64,000 bases of DNA from Rhodospirillaceae bacterium. GTDB lineage: Bacteria > Pseudomonadota > Alphaproteobacteria > Thalassobaculales > Thalassobaculaceae. Of this stretch, positions 17,660-26,136 are shown in pieces. The translations under genes were made by a program, and so were the position numbers. The notes beneath the pieces were generated by a model. It worked only from the letters and a program-made list of their open reading frames with translations. It had not been told where the DNA came from and searched no databases. The stretch lies in the NCBI GenBank assembly GCA_002708305.1, contig PANE01000041.1, positions 26,405-90,404 on the forward strand. Reading direction: 5' to 3'. Every line of letters starts with the position of its first letter. Position 1 is the first letter of the stretch.

Positions 17660-18319
17660 ATGGTTCGTTTTCAAGATGTAGAGGTATGCTATATCGACCA
17701 GAAGCCCATTCTTAGCAATATCAATTTTGAGATAAAGCCTAACAGTTTCCACTTCTTAGCTGGAAAAAGTGGTGCAGGGAAGTCTTCTTTATTAAAAATG
17801 ATGTATCTAGCTTTAGCTCCAACAAAAGGCCGTGTAGACTTGTTTGGCCGTGATATAAAAGGTTTGAAGCGCTTTGAAGTTTCTAATATGCGAAAACGAA
17901 TAGGGATAGTTTTTCAAGATTTTCGTTTAATTGAAAATATAAGTATTAGGGAAAATGTGGCCCTGCCATTGAGAATATTTGGTGCGCAAGAGAAGGTGAT
18001 ACGGCGACATGTGCCTGAACTTTTAGATTGGGTTGGATTGGGAGATCATTTAGAGACTTTTCCCGCGGCATTGTCTGGAGGAGAGCAACAGCGTGTTGCT
18101 ATTGCTAGAGCTGTTATAGCTCGGCCAAGCTTATTATTAGCTGACGAGCCTACTGGTAATGTAGATGATAAGCTCGCCGAACGATTAATGTATTTATTTG
18201 AAGAGCTCCATCGTGCCGGAACAAACGTAGTAGTCGCAACGCATAATGAAAACTTAATTAATGATTTTAACTATCCTGTCCTGCATATTGTAGATGGTAG
18301 TTTGATATCAAAACTATAA
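17660..18319 (+). CDS. ftsE: Cell division ATP-binding protein FtsE
   Basis: A 219-residue ABC ATPase. Walker [10 protein letters not shown] is at residues 35-43, Q-loop QDFRLIEN, signature [14 protein letters not shown], Walker [11 protein letters not shown], and switch histidine ATHNEN. FtsE pairs with FtsX at the division site to activate peptidoglycan amidases through periplasmic partners. It is 67 bases upstream of ftsX. No partner substrate-binding protein is encoded nearby, as expected for FtsEX. Confidence 0.95.
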   Translation: MVRFQDVEVCYIDQKPILSNINFEIKPNSFHFLAGKSGAGKSSLLKMMYLALAPTKGRVDLFGRDIKGLKRFEVSNMRKRIGIVFQDFRLIENISIRENVALPLRIFGAQEKVIRRHVPELLDWVGLGDHLETFPAALSGGEQQRVAIARAVIARPSLLLADEPTGNVDDKLAERLMYLFEELHRAGTNVVVATHNENLINDFNYPVLHIVDGSLISKL

Positions 18320-18386
18320 TAATGAACCAATGCGCGGGTTCTGTGTCTTAAGAAATAATTATTGGGATCTATGTTTACTGAAATGA

Positions 18387-19268
18387 GTGACACCAATGCT
18401 GAGAAATAGAGGTGCAAGTATATTCTTAGCGTGGATTATTGTTTGTATGATTTTTTTGGCAGTGATAACTTTGGTTACTGTACTGTTAACGAACTCACTC
18501 TCAAAACAATGGATTCATGTTGTTGATAACGTGATTACCGTACAAGTCCCTGAAGCGGATTTGAAGTCACAAATTAATGACAACATTACTAGACTAGGGT
18601 CGACTCTGAAAATATTAAGGGGAATCCCTGGTATCAGTAAAATAAAGATATTTGATAAGCAAGAAACCTTGAAATTACTCAGTGGTTGGCTTAGTGAAAG
18701 TGCTTTGAAAGATCTCAATCTTCCTCGTTTATTGGAAATAAAATTACATAAAGCTGTCAATGTTCCCCGATTAGAAAAACAAATTAAAGCAGTAGTTCCT
18801 GGTGTTTCGTTAGATGATCATAGCCGCTGGAAGACGAATCTGGCGTTATTAATAACAATGATGGGAGATGTGGGTTGGGTGTTCCTTGGCTTAATTTTAA
18901 TAGTATGTCTTACATCTATCATTTTTACAGTTGTTATGACTATTTCCAGTAATAAAGAGATTATAAGCTTAATTCATTTAATTGGAGGTGGAAGTGAGTT
19001 CGTTGGTCGTATTTGTCAGGTATATATTCTAAAAGTAACTGCTCCTGCCGCATTGCTGGGCACCTGTATAGCAATTTTAACTATTTTCGTTTTCCATCAA
19101 CATTTACACAACCTTTTTCCATCGCTTGTAACAGAAAAATTATTTAATGGTGGCACAACTCTAATATTATGGGATTGGTGTTTGATAGCCTCCACTCCTT
19201 TAATTTTTACCATTTTTTCTTTAGTGACAGTTAGGGCTTCTGTGCTAATTTTAATTAGAAAAAATTAA
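18387..19268 (+). CDS. ftsX: Cell division protein FtsX
   Basis: A 293-residue membrane protein with four helices: residues about 12-34, then a periplasmic domain of about 120 residues, and three more helices near 156-180, 210-235 and 258-285. That is the FtsX permease topology. The start is a GTG at 18387, with an ATG three codons later at 18396. An ATG at 18371 is in another frame and stops after 12 codons. The cytoplasmic N-terminus is short compared with many homologues. It forms a complex with FtsE. Confidence 0.92.
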   Translation: MTPMLRNRGASIFLAWIIVCMIFLAVITLVTVLLTNSLSKQWIHVVDNVITVQVPEADLKSQINDNITRLGSTLKILRGIPGISKIKIFDKQETLKLLSGWLSESALKDLNLPRLLEIKLHKAVNVPRLEKQIKAVVPGVSLDDHSRWKTNLALLITMMGDVGWVFLGLILIVCLTSIIFTVVMTISSNKEIISLIHLIGGGSEFVGRICQVYILKVTAPAALLGTCIAILTIFVFHQHLHNLFPSLVTEKLFNGGTTLILWDWCLIASTPLIFTIFSLVTVRASVLILIRKN

Positions 19269-19291
19269 AAGAAAGTAATTGGTCGATTGCA

Positions 19292-19921
19292 ATGAATAGT
19301 TTTGCAGGATCTTTCTCAATTTTGCGGCGCGTTTCGGTGTCTTTTGTGGCACTTTTATTTCTTCTGTGGCTGATTTGTTTTTTACATTTTTTCTCGTCAG
19401 TTCCTCTTATCAATAAAGAGAGAAACTCAAAAGCGGATGCTATTATTGTTTTAACTGGTGGGGTGAAAAGGTTAGCTGCTGGATTTGAGTTATTAGATAA
19501 AGGAAGTTCGAAGCTACTATTCGTTTCTGGTGTCAATGCTTCTGTAACACTTTCAGATATGCAGAAGCTTTCTGAAAATCAGGCTATTGGCTTAGATTAT
19601 AAATATATCAAATGTTGCGTAAAACTGGGCTATTTTGCCGTTGATACTCAAGGTAATGCGGTTGAAAGTGTCAAATGGATAGAAGAAAATAATATAAAAT
19701 CAATTTTTTTAGTCACTAGCAACTATCATATGAAACGTAGTCACCTAGAGTTCAGTTTAAAAGCACCAAAGTTAAAAATTCTCGAATATCCAATCGTTGT
19801 AAATAATGTCATATTAACCGAGTGGTGGTGGCATCCAGGTTCAATGCTTTTATTACTAACCGAATACCATAAATTTATGCTCACTTGGACAAGAGCTTTT
19901 TTTATTAAACTTATTTCGTAA
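19292..19921 (+). CDS. DUF218 / YdcF-like membrane protein
   Basis: A 209-residue protein with one N-terminal transmembrane helix (residues about 15-35) and a DUF218 domain: ADAIIVLTGGVKRL, ELLDKGSSKLLFVSG, NAVESVKWIEEN and FLVTSNYHMKRS. DUF218 proteins (YdcF, SanA, ElyC) are linked to envelope polysaccharide or undecaprenyl metabolism. Placement after ftsEX is conserved in Alphaproteobacteria and points to an envelope role. The exact activity is unknown. Confidence 0.88.
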   Translation: MNSFAGSFSILRRVSVSFVALLFLLWLICFLHFFSSVPLINKERNSKADAIIVLTGGVKRLAAGFELLDKGSSKLLFVSGVNASVTLSDMQKLSENQAIGLDYKYIKCCVKLGYFAVDTQGNAVESVKWIEENNIKSIFLVTSNYHMKRSHLEFSLKAPKLKILEYPIVVNNVILTEWWWHPGSMLLLLTEYHKFMLTWTRAFFIKLIS

Positions 19922-19940
19922 GTAATAATGATTGTTTAAC

Positions 19941-19969
19941 TTGCCAGAAGATATTTATGACATTATTCT
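19941..19969 (+). promoter_or_regulatory. Predicted nrdJ promoter (TTGCCA-N17-TATTCT)
   Basis: The -35 TTGCCA at 19941-19946 matches TTGACA at five of six positions. After exactly 17 bases, TATTCT at 19964-19969 matches TATAAT at four of six. It is 38 bases upstream of the nrdJ ATG. The next feature, a LexA-type box, covers the predicted transcription start. Confidence 0.5.
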
Positions 19970-19974
19970 CTTGA

Positions 19975-19989
19975 GAACAAAATGAGAAC
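19975..19989. promoter_or_regulatory. LexA-type SOS box GAAC-N7-GAAC upstream of nrdJ
   Basis: GAAC at 19975-19978 and GAAC at 19986-19989 are separated by exactly seven bases. Read on the other strand this is GTTC-N7-GTTC, the alphaproteobacterial LexA operator. It begins six bases after the predicted -10 hexamer and ends 17 bases before the nrdJ ATG, where a bound repressor would block transcription. lexA itself is not in the window. Confidence 0.5.
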
Positions 19990-20006
19990 ATATAATTGGC
20001 TGTTGC

Positions 20007-22292
20007 ATGGAAACTAGTACTGATATTTCAAAAAAAATATGGCAGGAAAAATACCAATTTAAAAATGCTGATGGTAGCCCTATTGATCGAACACTGGAAG
20101 ACACCTGGAAACGGGTTGCTAAAGCTCTTGCTGCGGTAGAGAAAGACTCAGTTTTTTGGGAACGAAAGTTTTATCACGCATTACAAGACTCACGGTTTTT
20201 ACCAGCAGGAAGAATACTTTCTGGTGCGGGAACGAAACGGTCAGTAACACTCTTTAACTGTTTTGTGATGGGGGAAATAGCAGATGATATGTCTGGTATA
20301 TTCTTGGGGTTGCGTGAAGCTGCTTTGACAATGCAGCAAGGTGGTGGAATTGGCTATGACTTCTCCACACTTCGCCCTAAAGGTGCTCCTGTTCATGGGG
20401 TTGGCGCGGATGCCTCCGGACCCCTATCTTTCATGAATGTCTGGGATTCAATGTGTCGAACAATTATGAGTGCAGGGTCTCGGCGGGGAGCTATGATGGC
20501 TACCCTTCGTTGTGATCATCCTGACATAGAAGAATTTATAGAGATTAAAAGAGATCCTGTACTTCTTCGGATGTTTAATCTTTCGGTTCTAATAACGGAT
20601 GAGTTTATGGAAGCAGTTCGTAACAATAAAGCTTGGGATTTACTGTTTAAGGGGAAAATATTTAAAACAATTTCAGCTCGGGAACTTTGGGATAAAATTA
20701 TGCGATCAACATACGAGTTCGCAGAGCCCGGGGTAATATTTATCGACCGAATAAATGCTCTAAATAATCTATCATATTGTGAAAAAATATCAGCTACCAA
20801 CCCTTGTGGAGAACAACCGCTACCTCCGTATGGAGCGTGCCTATTGGGATCTATAAATTTAACTAAATTAGTAAAATACCCCTTTGAGACTAGTGCCAAC
20901 ATTGATCTAAAAGAGCTGTGCGAATTAGTAAGAATCTCAGTTCGTATGTTAGATAATGTGATCGATGTTTCGCGTTTTCCTTTACCCGAACAAGAAGAGG
21001 AAGCTCATAAGAAAAGACGCATAGGTCTTGGTGTGACAGGGTTAGCTGATGCGCTCATAATGTGTGGTGTGCGGTACGGTTCAAATGAGGCTGTAATACT
21101 TACTGATTCTTGGATGAAAAATATAAGAGATTCTGCTTATAAGGAATCTTCAAAATTAGCTAAAGAAAAAGGTGCTTTCCCACTATTGGATATAGACGCC
21201 TATTTAAAGACCCCGAATTTACAAACGCTACCCAAGGAAATCCAAGAGGATATAAAGGAATGTGGAATAAGAAATGCGCTACTTACGTCGATAGCGCCCA
21301 CGGGTACTATTTCACTCCTTGCGGATAATATTTCTTCGGGAGTAGAACCCGTCTTTGCTTTTGATTATGACAGAACTGTCTTGATGCCGGACGGCTCCAA
21401 GAGTATTCAACCGGTCTATGATTATGCCTATCAAATTTATCTAAATCTCAAGGGAAAAAAGGATTTGTTACCTGATGCATTCGTGAGTACTCAGTCTCTT
21501 CGACCCGAAGATCACCTTGTAATGCAGAGTACGGTTCAAAAATATATAGATAGCTCAATCTCAAAAACGATCAATTGTCCGGAGGATATTTCGTTTCAGG
21601 CGTTCGAAAATATATATCAAAAAGCTTATGATCTAGGTTGTAAGGGATGTACGACCTATCGTCCTAACAAAATCACAGGGTCCGTCCTATCAACTAAAAC
21701 CAATGAAATAAAAAAAGAAACCCCCAGTATTGATCATGAAAGTTTCAAGAAAGATTATAATATAATACCTATGTCCGCGCCGCTTGATAGGCCTGGCGGG
21801 TTGGACGGCAAAACATACAAAATAAAATGGCCCGAAAGTAACCATGCTATATATATTACGCTAAATGATATAGTCCAACTGGGGAGAAGAAGGCCATTTG
21901 AAATATTTATAAATTCAAAAAATATGGAACATTTCGCGTGGACTGTAGCATTGACGCGAATGATTAGCGCAGTATTTCGTCGAGGCGGTGATGTGTCTTT
22001 TGTGGTCGAGGAATTAAAAGCAGTATTTGATCCGAGAGGTGGGGCCTGGGTGGATAAGCGCTATGTGCCCTCCCTATTGGCTGCGATAGGTGGCGTTATC
22101 GAAAAACATATGATCGATATTGGCTTTCTGAGAGATACTGACAATTTGGAGCTAGAATTCAATAAGAAAAGACAATTGACTAGCGCCAACGAAAGTGATT
22201 TTAGTCAGTGTTCTCAATGTGGAGCGGCTGGTCTCATCCGACAGGAGGGTTGCGATCTATGTTCTTCGTGCGGCTACTCAAAATGTGGGTGA
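20007..22292 (+). CDS. nrdJ: Adenosylcobalamin-dependent (class II) ribonucleotide reductase
   Basis: A 761-residue class II reductase. NPCGE at 265-269 carries the thiyl-radical cysteine C267 and E269. C85 and C278 are in place for the redox pair; the 11-residue step from C267 to C278 matches class II enzymes. SIAPTGTISLLADN is the substrate/radical loop. A C-terminal extension ends in C-x2-C pairs (CSQCG, CDLCSSCG) that would bind zinc or relay electrons. It makes dNTPs with AdoCbl and without oxygen or iron. A LexA-type box precedes it. No clear Shine-Dalgarno is seen before the ATG. Confidence 0.96.
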   Translation: METSTDISKKIWQEKYQFKNADGSPIDRTLEDTWKRVAKALAAVEKDSVFWERKFYHALQDSRFLPAGRILSGAGTKRSVTLFNCFVMGEIADDMSGIFLGLREAALTMQQGGGIGYDFSTLRPKGAPVHGVGADASGPLSFMNVWDSMCRTIMSAGSRRGAMMATLRCDHPDIEEFIEIKRDPVLLRMFNLSVLITDEFMEAVRNNKAWDLLFKGKIFKTISARELWDKIMRSTYEFAEPGVIFIDRINALNNLSYCEKISATNPCGEQPLPPYGACLLGSINLTKLVKYPFETSANIDLKELCELVRISVRMLDNVIDVSRFPLPEQEEEAHKKRRIGLGVTGLADALIMCGVRYGSNEAVILTDSWMKNIRDSAYKESSKLAKEKGAFPLLDIDAYLKTPNLQTLPKEIQEDIKECGIRNALLTSIAPTGTISLLADNISSGVEPVFAFDYDRTVLMPDGSKSIQPVYDYAYQIYLNLKGKKDLLPDAFVSTQSLRPEDHLVMQSTVQKYIDSSISKTINCPEDISFQAFENIYQKAYDLGCKGCTTYRPNKITGSVLSTKTNEIKKETPSIDHESFKKDYNIIPMSAPLDRPGGLDGKTYKIKWPESNHAIYITLNDIVQLGRRRPFEIFINSKNMEHFAWTVALTRMISAVFRRGGDVSFVVEELKAVFDPRGGAWVDKRYVPSLLAAIGGVIEKHMIDIGFLRDTDNLELEFNKKRQLTSANESDFSQCSQCGAAGLIRQEGCDLCSSCGYSKCG

Positions 22293-22352
22293 TTGAATGT
22301 CCATATGTTTGAGTTATCTGAGAAAAAAGGACCTATAGTAAAATTGATTATA

Positions 22353-23705
22353 CTAGAGAGAAGCTGGAACGCTGGCAGCATCTAATGCTTCTTTTTGACG
22401 TTTGCTTACTTGTGACACATCAAAATCGTCAATAAGCTCTTGAAAAATATTGTACCAATTAACTTCTGCGTTCAAATGTAGAAAGACAGACCCTAATCCA
22501 ATAGCAGCCCTATCCATCAATACAAATTCTCTTGGTGGTTTCACCCCATTCAATCGACGTAGTTCTTTGTGTACTTTTTCCACGACCTCTTTGCCATAAA
22601 CACCGCTATTTGTCTCTTGTATTCGACGGACTTTATTTTCCATTAAAGGAGAGTATACGAACTTGGCCCAATAATTCAGAACTTCGATTGTCTCACGATC
22701 TAAATTTTCAAATCCCCATGTTTTATATGCTTCTACAGCAAGCTCTTCATTGCCATCCCTCAAAGCCATGTACAAATCTATCACGGCTTTGACAAAAGTA
22801 GGTGGAAAAACTCTAATACAACCAAAGTCTAAGAGATTGATATCTCCATTTGGCCGTATGGAGTAGTTGCCAAGATGCGGATCTCCATGGATTATTCCAA
22901 AAAGGTAAAAGGGTACATACCAAGCACGAAACATGTTCTGTGCTATCGTATTTCTCATCTCTAGTTCAGGGTTCTGCTTTATAAAATCCAGAATGGGGGC
23001 CCCTTCCAACCAGGTCATTGTCAACAAACGATCAGTAGATGCGTCATGGATCAAATCTGGAATATGAACAGTGGTTTCCTCCTGCAACATTAGTCGATAT
23101 AATGCCATATTACAGCCTTCACGGACATAATCTAGTTCCTCGCGAATACGGGCCGATAATTCTTTGTAAATCTCAGAGGCATTAATAGCATTGTCATATC
23201 TTTGGTATATGGACATAGCAAAGCGTAGCTGTTTTAGATCGGCTTCCACCGCCGAGTTCATATCAGGGTATTGTAATTTACATGCAACAGTTTGACCGTC
23301 TAGTACCTCAGCCTTATGCACCTGCCCTAATGAAGCAGCAGCAACTGCTTCTTTATTGAAAGATTTAAATTTCTTTTGCCATACCGGCCCTAATTCGGAG
23401 GACATTCTCCTTTTCACAAAAAGTCGGCCCATACTAGGAGCATTCGATTGAAGCTGCCTCAGTTCTTTAACATATTCGTCGGGTAAGGCATCTGGTATCG
23501 TGGCAAGTATTTGCGCGACCTTCATCACTGGACCTTTAAGACCCCCTAATGCCGCTTTTAGGTCGGCTGGCATTTCCTGTTTCCCAAGGTCCAAACCTAG
23601 ATATCGTTGCCCTGCTGCACGAGCAGCTAAGCCACCCACCGCCCCAGTGACTTTTGCATATCTTTTCAGACGGCCAGTTAACGAGTCATTTTCAGTTTCA
23701 TCCAT
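22353..23705 (-). CDS. ABC1/UbiB-family atypical protein kinase
   Basis: A 450-residue ABC1/AarF domain protein with MKVAQILATIPDALP (the KxGQ-like segment, here KVAQ), the alanine-rich loop AAASLGQVHKAEV, the VACKLQYP lysine, HGDPHLGNYS and LLDFGCIR. Such ADCK-like proteins support ubiquinone synthesis or membrane lipid handling rather than ordinary protein phosphorylation. No transmembrane helix is evident at the C-terminus, unlike E. coli UbiB. It converges on nrdJ. The exact role is open. Confidence 0.9.
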   Translation of the reverse strand: MDETENDSLTGRLKRYAKVTGAVGGLAARAAGQRYLGLDLGKQEMPADLKAALGGLKGPVMKVAQILATIPDALPDEYVKELRQLQSNAPSMGRLFVKRRMSSELGPVWQKKFKSFNKEAVAAASLGQVHKAEVLDGQTVACKLQYPDMNSAVEADLKQLRFAMSIYQRYDNAINASEIYKELSARIREELDYVREGCNMALYRLMLQEETTVHIPDLIHDASTDRLLTMTWLEGAPILDFIKQNPELEMRNTIAQNMFRAWYVPFYLFGIIHGDPHLGNYSIRPNGDINLLDFGCIRVFPPTFVKAVIDLYMALRDGNEELAVEAYKTWGFENLDRETIEVLNYWAKFVYSPLMENKVRRIQETNSGVYGKEVVEKVHKELRRLNGVKPPREFVLMDRAAIGLGSVFLHLNAEVNWYNIFQELIDDFDVSQVSKRQKEALDAASVPASL

Positions 23706-23766
23706 AAAAAGTAAAATAGGCTAAAATCGTCATAGAGAAAGTTAAAACTCAAAAAATAATTGAATT

Positions 23767-24084
23767 TCATACATAAGGTGAGCTTGAAAGATCATAGTCT
23801 CTGGTGACACTAGCTACTCTGATACGATAGTTCTCAAACAAAAAAGCACGACCTTCTCGCTGGGCTGATTTATGCGTTAATTGATTTCGCCAAAGTGTTA
23901 TAGCGGCCTCACTTTCCCAAGTTGATAACGATAATAGTTTTTTTGGTTCATTTAAGCTTTGGAATCTTTCTATCGAAATAAAGCCTTCAATTTTTTCAAG
24001 TTCCTCTTTAAGCTGGGCAGCGATTCTAAGATAGTCGTTCATCCCGGAGGTTTTTGGTTCAACCTCAAATATTACAACGTACAT
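23767..24084 (-). CDS. Antibiotic biosynthesis monooxygenase (ABM) domain protein
   Basis: A 105-residue dimeric alpha-beta barrel protein: MYVVIFEVEP, a central EGFISIERFQS strand, LLSLSTWESEAAITLWRN, and a HKSAQREGRAFLFENYRIRV segment that is typical of ABM monooxygenases. Members act on small aromatic or haem-like substrates, but many are uncharacterised. The frame extends to a TTG at 24099; the ATG at 24084 follows GGGGA and is preferred. It lies between the ABC1 gene and a DMT transporter, all on the same strand. Confidence 0.82.
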   Translation of the reverse strand: MYVVIFEVEPKTSGMNDYLRIAAQLKEELEKIEGFISIERFQSLNEPKKLLSLSTWESEAAITLWRNQLTHKSAQREGRAFLFENYRIRVASVTRDYDLSSSPYV

Positions 24085-24162
24085 TTGATCCCCGCTCAAG
24101 CAAAGCTGTTGTTTTATCTATAGATATTGTGCCTGAAATTCAGTGTATCCCAGTGAGTAATT

Positions 24163-25041
24163 TTATAAAGTGCCTTTTTGTTTTAATTTGAACACATAAA
24201 CCCCTGAAAAAATTATTATTCCAGAGCCAATAAAAGTTGTTATTTCTGGAATAGTATCAAAGAACAGCCATCCAAATAAAACTGCCCAGACCATATTTAC
24301 GTAGGAAAATGGTTGTAAAAGGCTTGCCGGTGCGATGGTGAGTGCTTTAATCAATGTTGAATGGCCTGCTACTCCAAGGATCGCTAAAACGGAGAATTTC
24401 CCTAACCAATTGATATCGATGGGTAACCAGTAGAGAGGAAGAACAGAACACAAAATCACGAAACCTACCGTGCCTGTATATAAGGTGGTGCGGTCAGCTC
24501 CGTCATATTGAGATACTAGACGAGTCAGAACCTGATAGAGCCCCCATAGTAATGTTCCAAACAAAGGAATTAACATCCAAGGGTTAAATGATGAGAACCC
24601 TGGCTTGACAATAATAAAGATACCGATGAAACCGAAAGCCACAATGAGCCATTGTCGTGGGCTGATGACTTCCCTTAGAATAAGGGTGGACATAGCCATA
24701 GTCACTATTGGACCGGCTCCCGAAATAGCTGATATTTCTGCCAATGGTAAATGTCTGAATGCAAAAACATAAACTCCGATCTCAGCTAAAAGTAGCAAGG
24801 CGCGAGTAATCTGAAGAATTGGCACTAATGAGCTAAATGCCCGCTTTCTGTGAGTTTTTAAGCCAATTGCTAAGCCATAACCTCCAAAAAATAAATAGCG
24901 AAACCAAAGTATCATTACCATTGGGTAAACTTGAGATACGTGCTTGGTCATCGAATTAAGAAAAGCAAACAGAAGTGTCGCCAGAATAGCGAGCGCAATT
25001 CCTTTTATCGGTTGGTCTGATGGAGGGAGTTTTCCATTCAT
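24163..25041 (-). CDS. DMT superfamily (EamA) transporter
   Basis: A 292-residue protein with about ten predicted transmembrane helices arranged as two EamA repeats. Repeat 1 contains LLFAFLNSMTKHVSQVYP and SGAGPIVTMAMSTLILRE; repeat 2 contains QPFSYVNMVWAVLFGWLFFD. These carriers usually export amino acids, drugs or metabolites. The substrate is not readable from the sequence. It is about 40 bases downstream of the PLP enzyme gene on the same strand, so it could export a related amino acid. Confidence 0.9.
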   Translation of the reverse strand: MNGKLPPSDQPIKGIALAILATLLFAFLNSMTKHVSQVYPMVMILWFRYLFFGGYGLAIGLKTHRKRAFSSLVPILQITRALLLLAEIGVYVFAFRHLPLAEISAISGAGPIVTMAMSTLILREVISPRQWLIVAFGFIGIFIIVKPGFSSFNPWMLIPLFGTLLWGLYQVLTRLVSQYDGADRTTLYTGTVGFVILCSVLPLYWLPIDINWLGKFSVLAILGVAGHSTLIKALTIAPASLLQPFSYVNMVWAVLFGWLFFDTIPEITTFIGSGIIIFSGVYVFKLKQKGTL

Positions 25042-25080
25042 AAGCTAAGATCCAAAAAAAATATTTCAGCTTATTGAGCA

Positions 25081-26136
25081 TCAGCCAAAGTAGGTTGTTA
25101 TTTCATTCTCATAGGCAAATAATGCTGGCATTCCGCCAGTATGCAGATAAAGGATTCTTTGGCCTTTATGTAATAACCCCTGTCTGTATAGACCGATAGC
25201 GCCAGCTAAAGACTTAGCAGTATAAACTGGGTCTACAACTATACCTTCTAGGCTTCCCGCTAATGCCATGGCTTCGTAAACACTTTGATTTGTTTTCCCA
25301 TAGCCGGGGGTTAGCCAATCGTCATGACATCTTATATCATCATCTTCCACTAGCTTTCCACAACCGATGAGGTCTTCAGCTAGACGTGTAATTCCTTCCA
25401 CTCTTGCAATTTGCTGATGCGTATCACGGCGAACACAAATACCGTGCACAGATATTTTGGAGCCTAATAAGCGTAAACCTAATAAAAGACCAACATGTGT
25501 GGCAGCGCTTCCACTGGCTACAACTATTGCATCTATTGGTTGTTCAAGGTCGTTGATTTGATCCAAAATCTCTCCTGCACATCGCATATATCCTAGAGAA
25601 CCCAATGGCTTGGTATCGGCGGATAGAGTTAAAAGATATGGCTTTTCACCTTTTTTGATAAAACCCTTGGCAATACCGGCGATATTGGTATCAGCCGCAG
25701 CCTCGTCTTCGCCAATAGGAAAAGTTGATGAGCTAGCACCAAAAATTTTATTTAAGAGGACATTCCCGGACGAGTGATAAATGCCTGGCATCCCTCCAAC
25801 TCGATTTTCTAATTGGACATGACAGGCTAAACCGAGTTTAGCGGCGGCGGCGGCGGCGCTTCTGACATAATTTGATTGAACCGCCCCGGTGATTAATATC
25901 ATAGTGGCACCGTTTTTTATGGCATCGCCAAACGAGTATTCTAATTGTCTAGCTTTATTACCTCCTCCAGCAAAACCAGTTAAATCATCTCGTTTAACGA
26001 AATACACAGGGCCATTAATATTTTCTGACAGGCGGGGCATTTTTTCTAGAGGAGTTGGAGTATTAGCTAATTGGGTACGTGGAAAATTAATTAAATAAGA
26101 ATTAAGTCGATCCATATTCGTTGACGTCGACATCAT
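25081..26136 (-). CDS. D-cysteine desulfhydrase / ACC deaminase family PLP enzyme
   Basis: A 351-residue fold-type II PLP enzyme: NTPTPLEKMPRLS, VKRDDLTGFAGGGNKARQLEY with the PLP lysine, TGAVQSNYVRS, a VVASGSAATHVGLLLGL phosphate loop, and a C-terminal HTGGMPALFAYE. Members include D-cysteine desulfhydrase, 1-aminocyclopropane-1-carboxylate deaminase and L-cysteate sulfo-lyase (CuyA). Which applies here cannot be decided from motifs; sulfolactate or taurine metabolism is plausible in a marine bacterium. Its start overlaps the upstream pepF stop by four bases. Confidence 0.85.
   Translation of the reverse strand: MMSTSTNMDRLNSYLINFPRTQLANTPTPLEKMPRLSENINGPVYFVKRDDLTGFAGGGNKARQLEYSFGDAIKNGATMILITGAVQSNYVRSAAAAAAKLGLACHVQLENRVGGMPGIYHSSGNVLLNKIFGASSSTFPIGEDEAAADTNIAGIAKGFIKKGEKPYLLTLSADTKPLGSLGYMRCAGEILDQINDLEQPIDAIVVASGSAATHVGLLLGLRLLGSKISVHGICVRRDTHQQIARVEGITRLAEDLIGCGKLVEDDDIRCHDDWLTPGYGKTNQSVYEAMALAGSLEGIVVDPVYTAKSLAGAIGLYRQGLLHKGQRILYLHTGGMPALFAYENEITTYFG

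Noticed and set aside
18371..18409. A short ATG frame just before ftsX.
   Set aside because: It stops after 12 codons in a different frame from ftsX and overlaps its GTG start. FtsX is complete without it.
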